Source: Flavipsychrobacter stenotrophus
Lineage (GTDB): Bacteria > Bacteroidota > Bacteroidia > Chitinophagales > Chitinophagaceae
Reading direction: 5' to 3'
Assembly: GCA_947372365.1 (NCBI GenBank)
Contig: CANBTK010000146.1
Coordinates: 1-5,899, forward strand
DNA length: 5,899 nucleotides
This document shows positions 5,703 through 5,899 of this stretch, in pieces; within the stretch, counting starts at the first letter, position 1; each line of letters begins with the position of its first letter. The translations under genes were made by a program, and so were the position numbers. A model generated the notes under the pieces. The model saw only the letters and a list, made by a program, of their open reading frames with translations. It ran no database searches and was not told where the DNA came from.

Positions 5703-5899
5703 ATGATACGAACCCTTGGTTTTTTATTACTGCTTATACCTTTTATTTCAATGGCACAAAGCCCGGCTTACGATACCCTTCGGGATGAAAAAAACGGCTC
5801 GCTCATTATGCGTGGCAACGTCACTTTCGACGATTTAAATAAGGAGCCTTCCTTCGGCTGGATGCAAACAGGGGCTGCTGAGTACAGCACCCATAGGAA
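5703..5899 (+). CDS. Exported thioredoxin-like protein, N-terminal part (probable)
   Basis: This open frame begins with ATG at 5703 and continues past the right edge, giving 65 complete codons. Residues 1-19 form a signal peptide (MIRTLGFLLLLIPFISMAQ, cleavage probably after SMA), so the product is periplasmic or secreted. The next segment, DTLRDEKNGSLIMRGNVTF (24-42) and PSFGWMQTGAAEY (48-60), resembles the lead-in of Bacteroidota thioredoxin-fold proteins, in which a phrase like LRDE..G...G..T..DL...F.W is followed by a WCxDxK-type active site. That active site would lie beyond the window, so the assignment rests on the lead-in alone. It is 8 bp downstream of the MerR-type gene and probably shares its transcript. 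Confidence 0.6.
   Translation, partial: MIRTLGFLLLLIPFISMAQSPAYDTLRDEKNGSLIMRGNVTFDDLNKEPSFGWMQTGAAEYSTHR

Overview
The window looks like chromosomal DNA from a member of the Bacteroidota, probably near Chitinophagia or Sphingobacteriia. The support is: promoter-like TAnnTTTG boxes paired with an upstream TTG/TTTG; no recognisable Shine-Dalgarno sequences; a PheS with the extra four-cysteine insert I associate with this phylum; frequent ATA (Ile) and AGG (Arg) codons; and protein types typical of the group. The class-level placement is a guess from protein style.

Layout. Positions 1-3790 read leftward and 4000-5899 read rightward, from a divergent spacer at 3791-3999. Leftward, in order of transcription: a cyanophycinase-like S51 peptidase (3790-2870); a 377-bp spacer with its probable terminator, a cluster of REP-like hairpins and the pheS promoter; pheS (2492-1467) with a clear terminator; a spacer with a tandem 13-bp direct repeat; a lipoprotein with two SGNH-hydrolase-like halves (1264-224); and, 8 bp later, the first 71 codons of a YfiT/DinB-type protein that runs off the left edge. 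Rightward: a secreted YkuD-type L,D-transpeptidase (4000-4719); a MerR-type DNA-binding protein with a long low-complexity N-terminal arm (4921-5694); and, 8 bp later, the signal peptide and N-terminus of a probable thioredoxin-like protein cut by the right edge.

How the genes relate. This is mostly a collection of small, independently transcribed housekeeping and envelope genes rather than one pathway. Two pairs are probably co-transcribed: lipoprotein with YfiT-like, and MerR with thioredoxin-like. No phage genes, CRISPR arrays, tRNA or rRNA genes or intact insertion sequences are visible.

The points most worth a second look are: the lipoprotein, whose two halves match the C-terminal and then the N-terminal half of an SGNH fold (an apparent circular permutation) with all four signature catalytic residues substituted; the nested inverted REP-like cluster at 2573-2701; the 31-bp-spaced direct repeat upstream of the lipoprotein; and the promoter box that sits so close to the pheS ATG that the mRNA may be leaderless.
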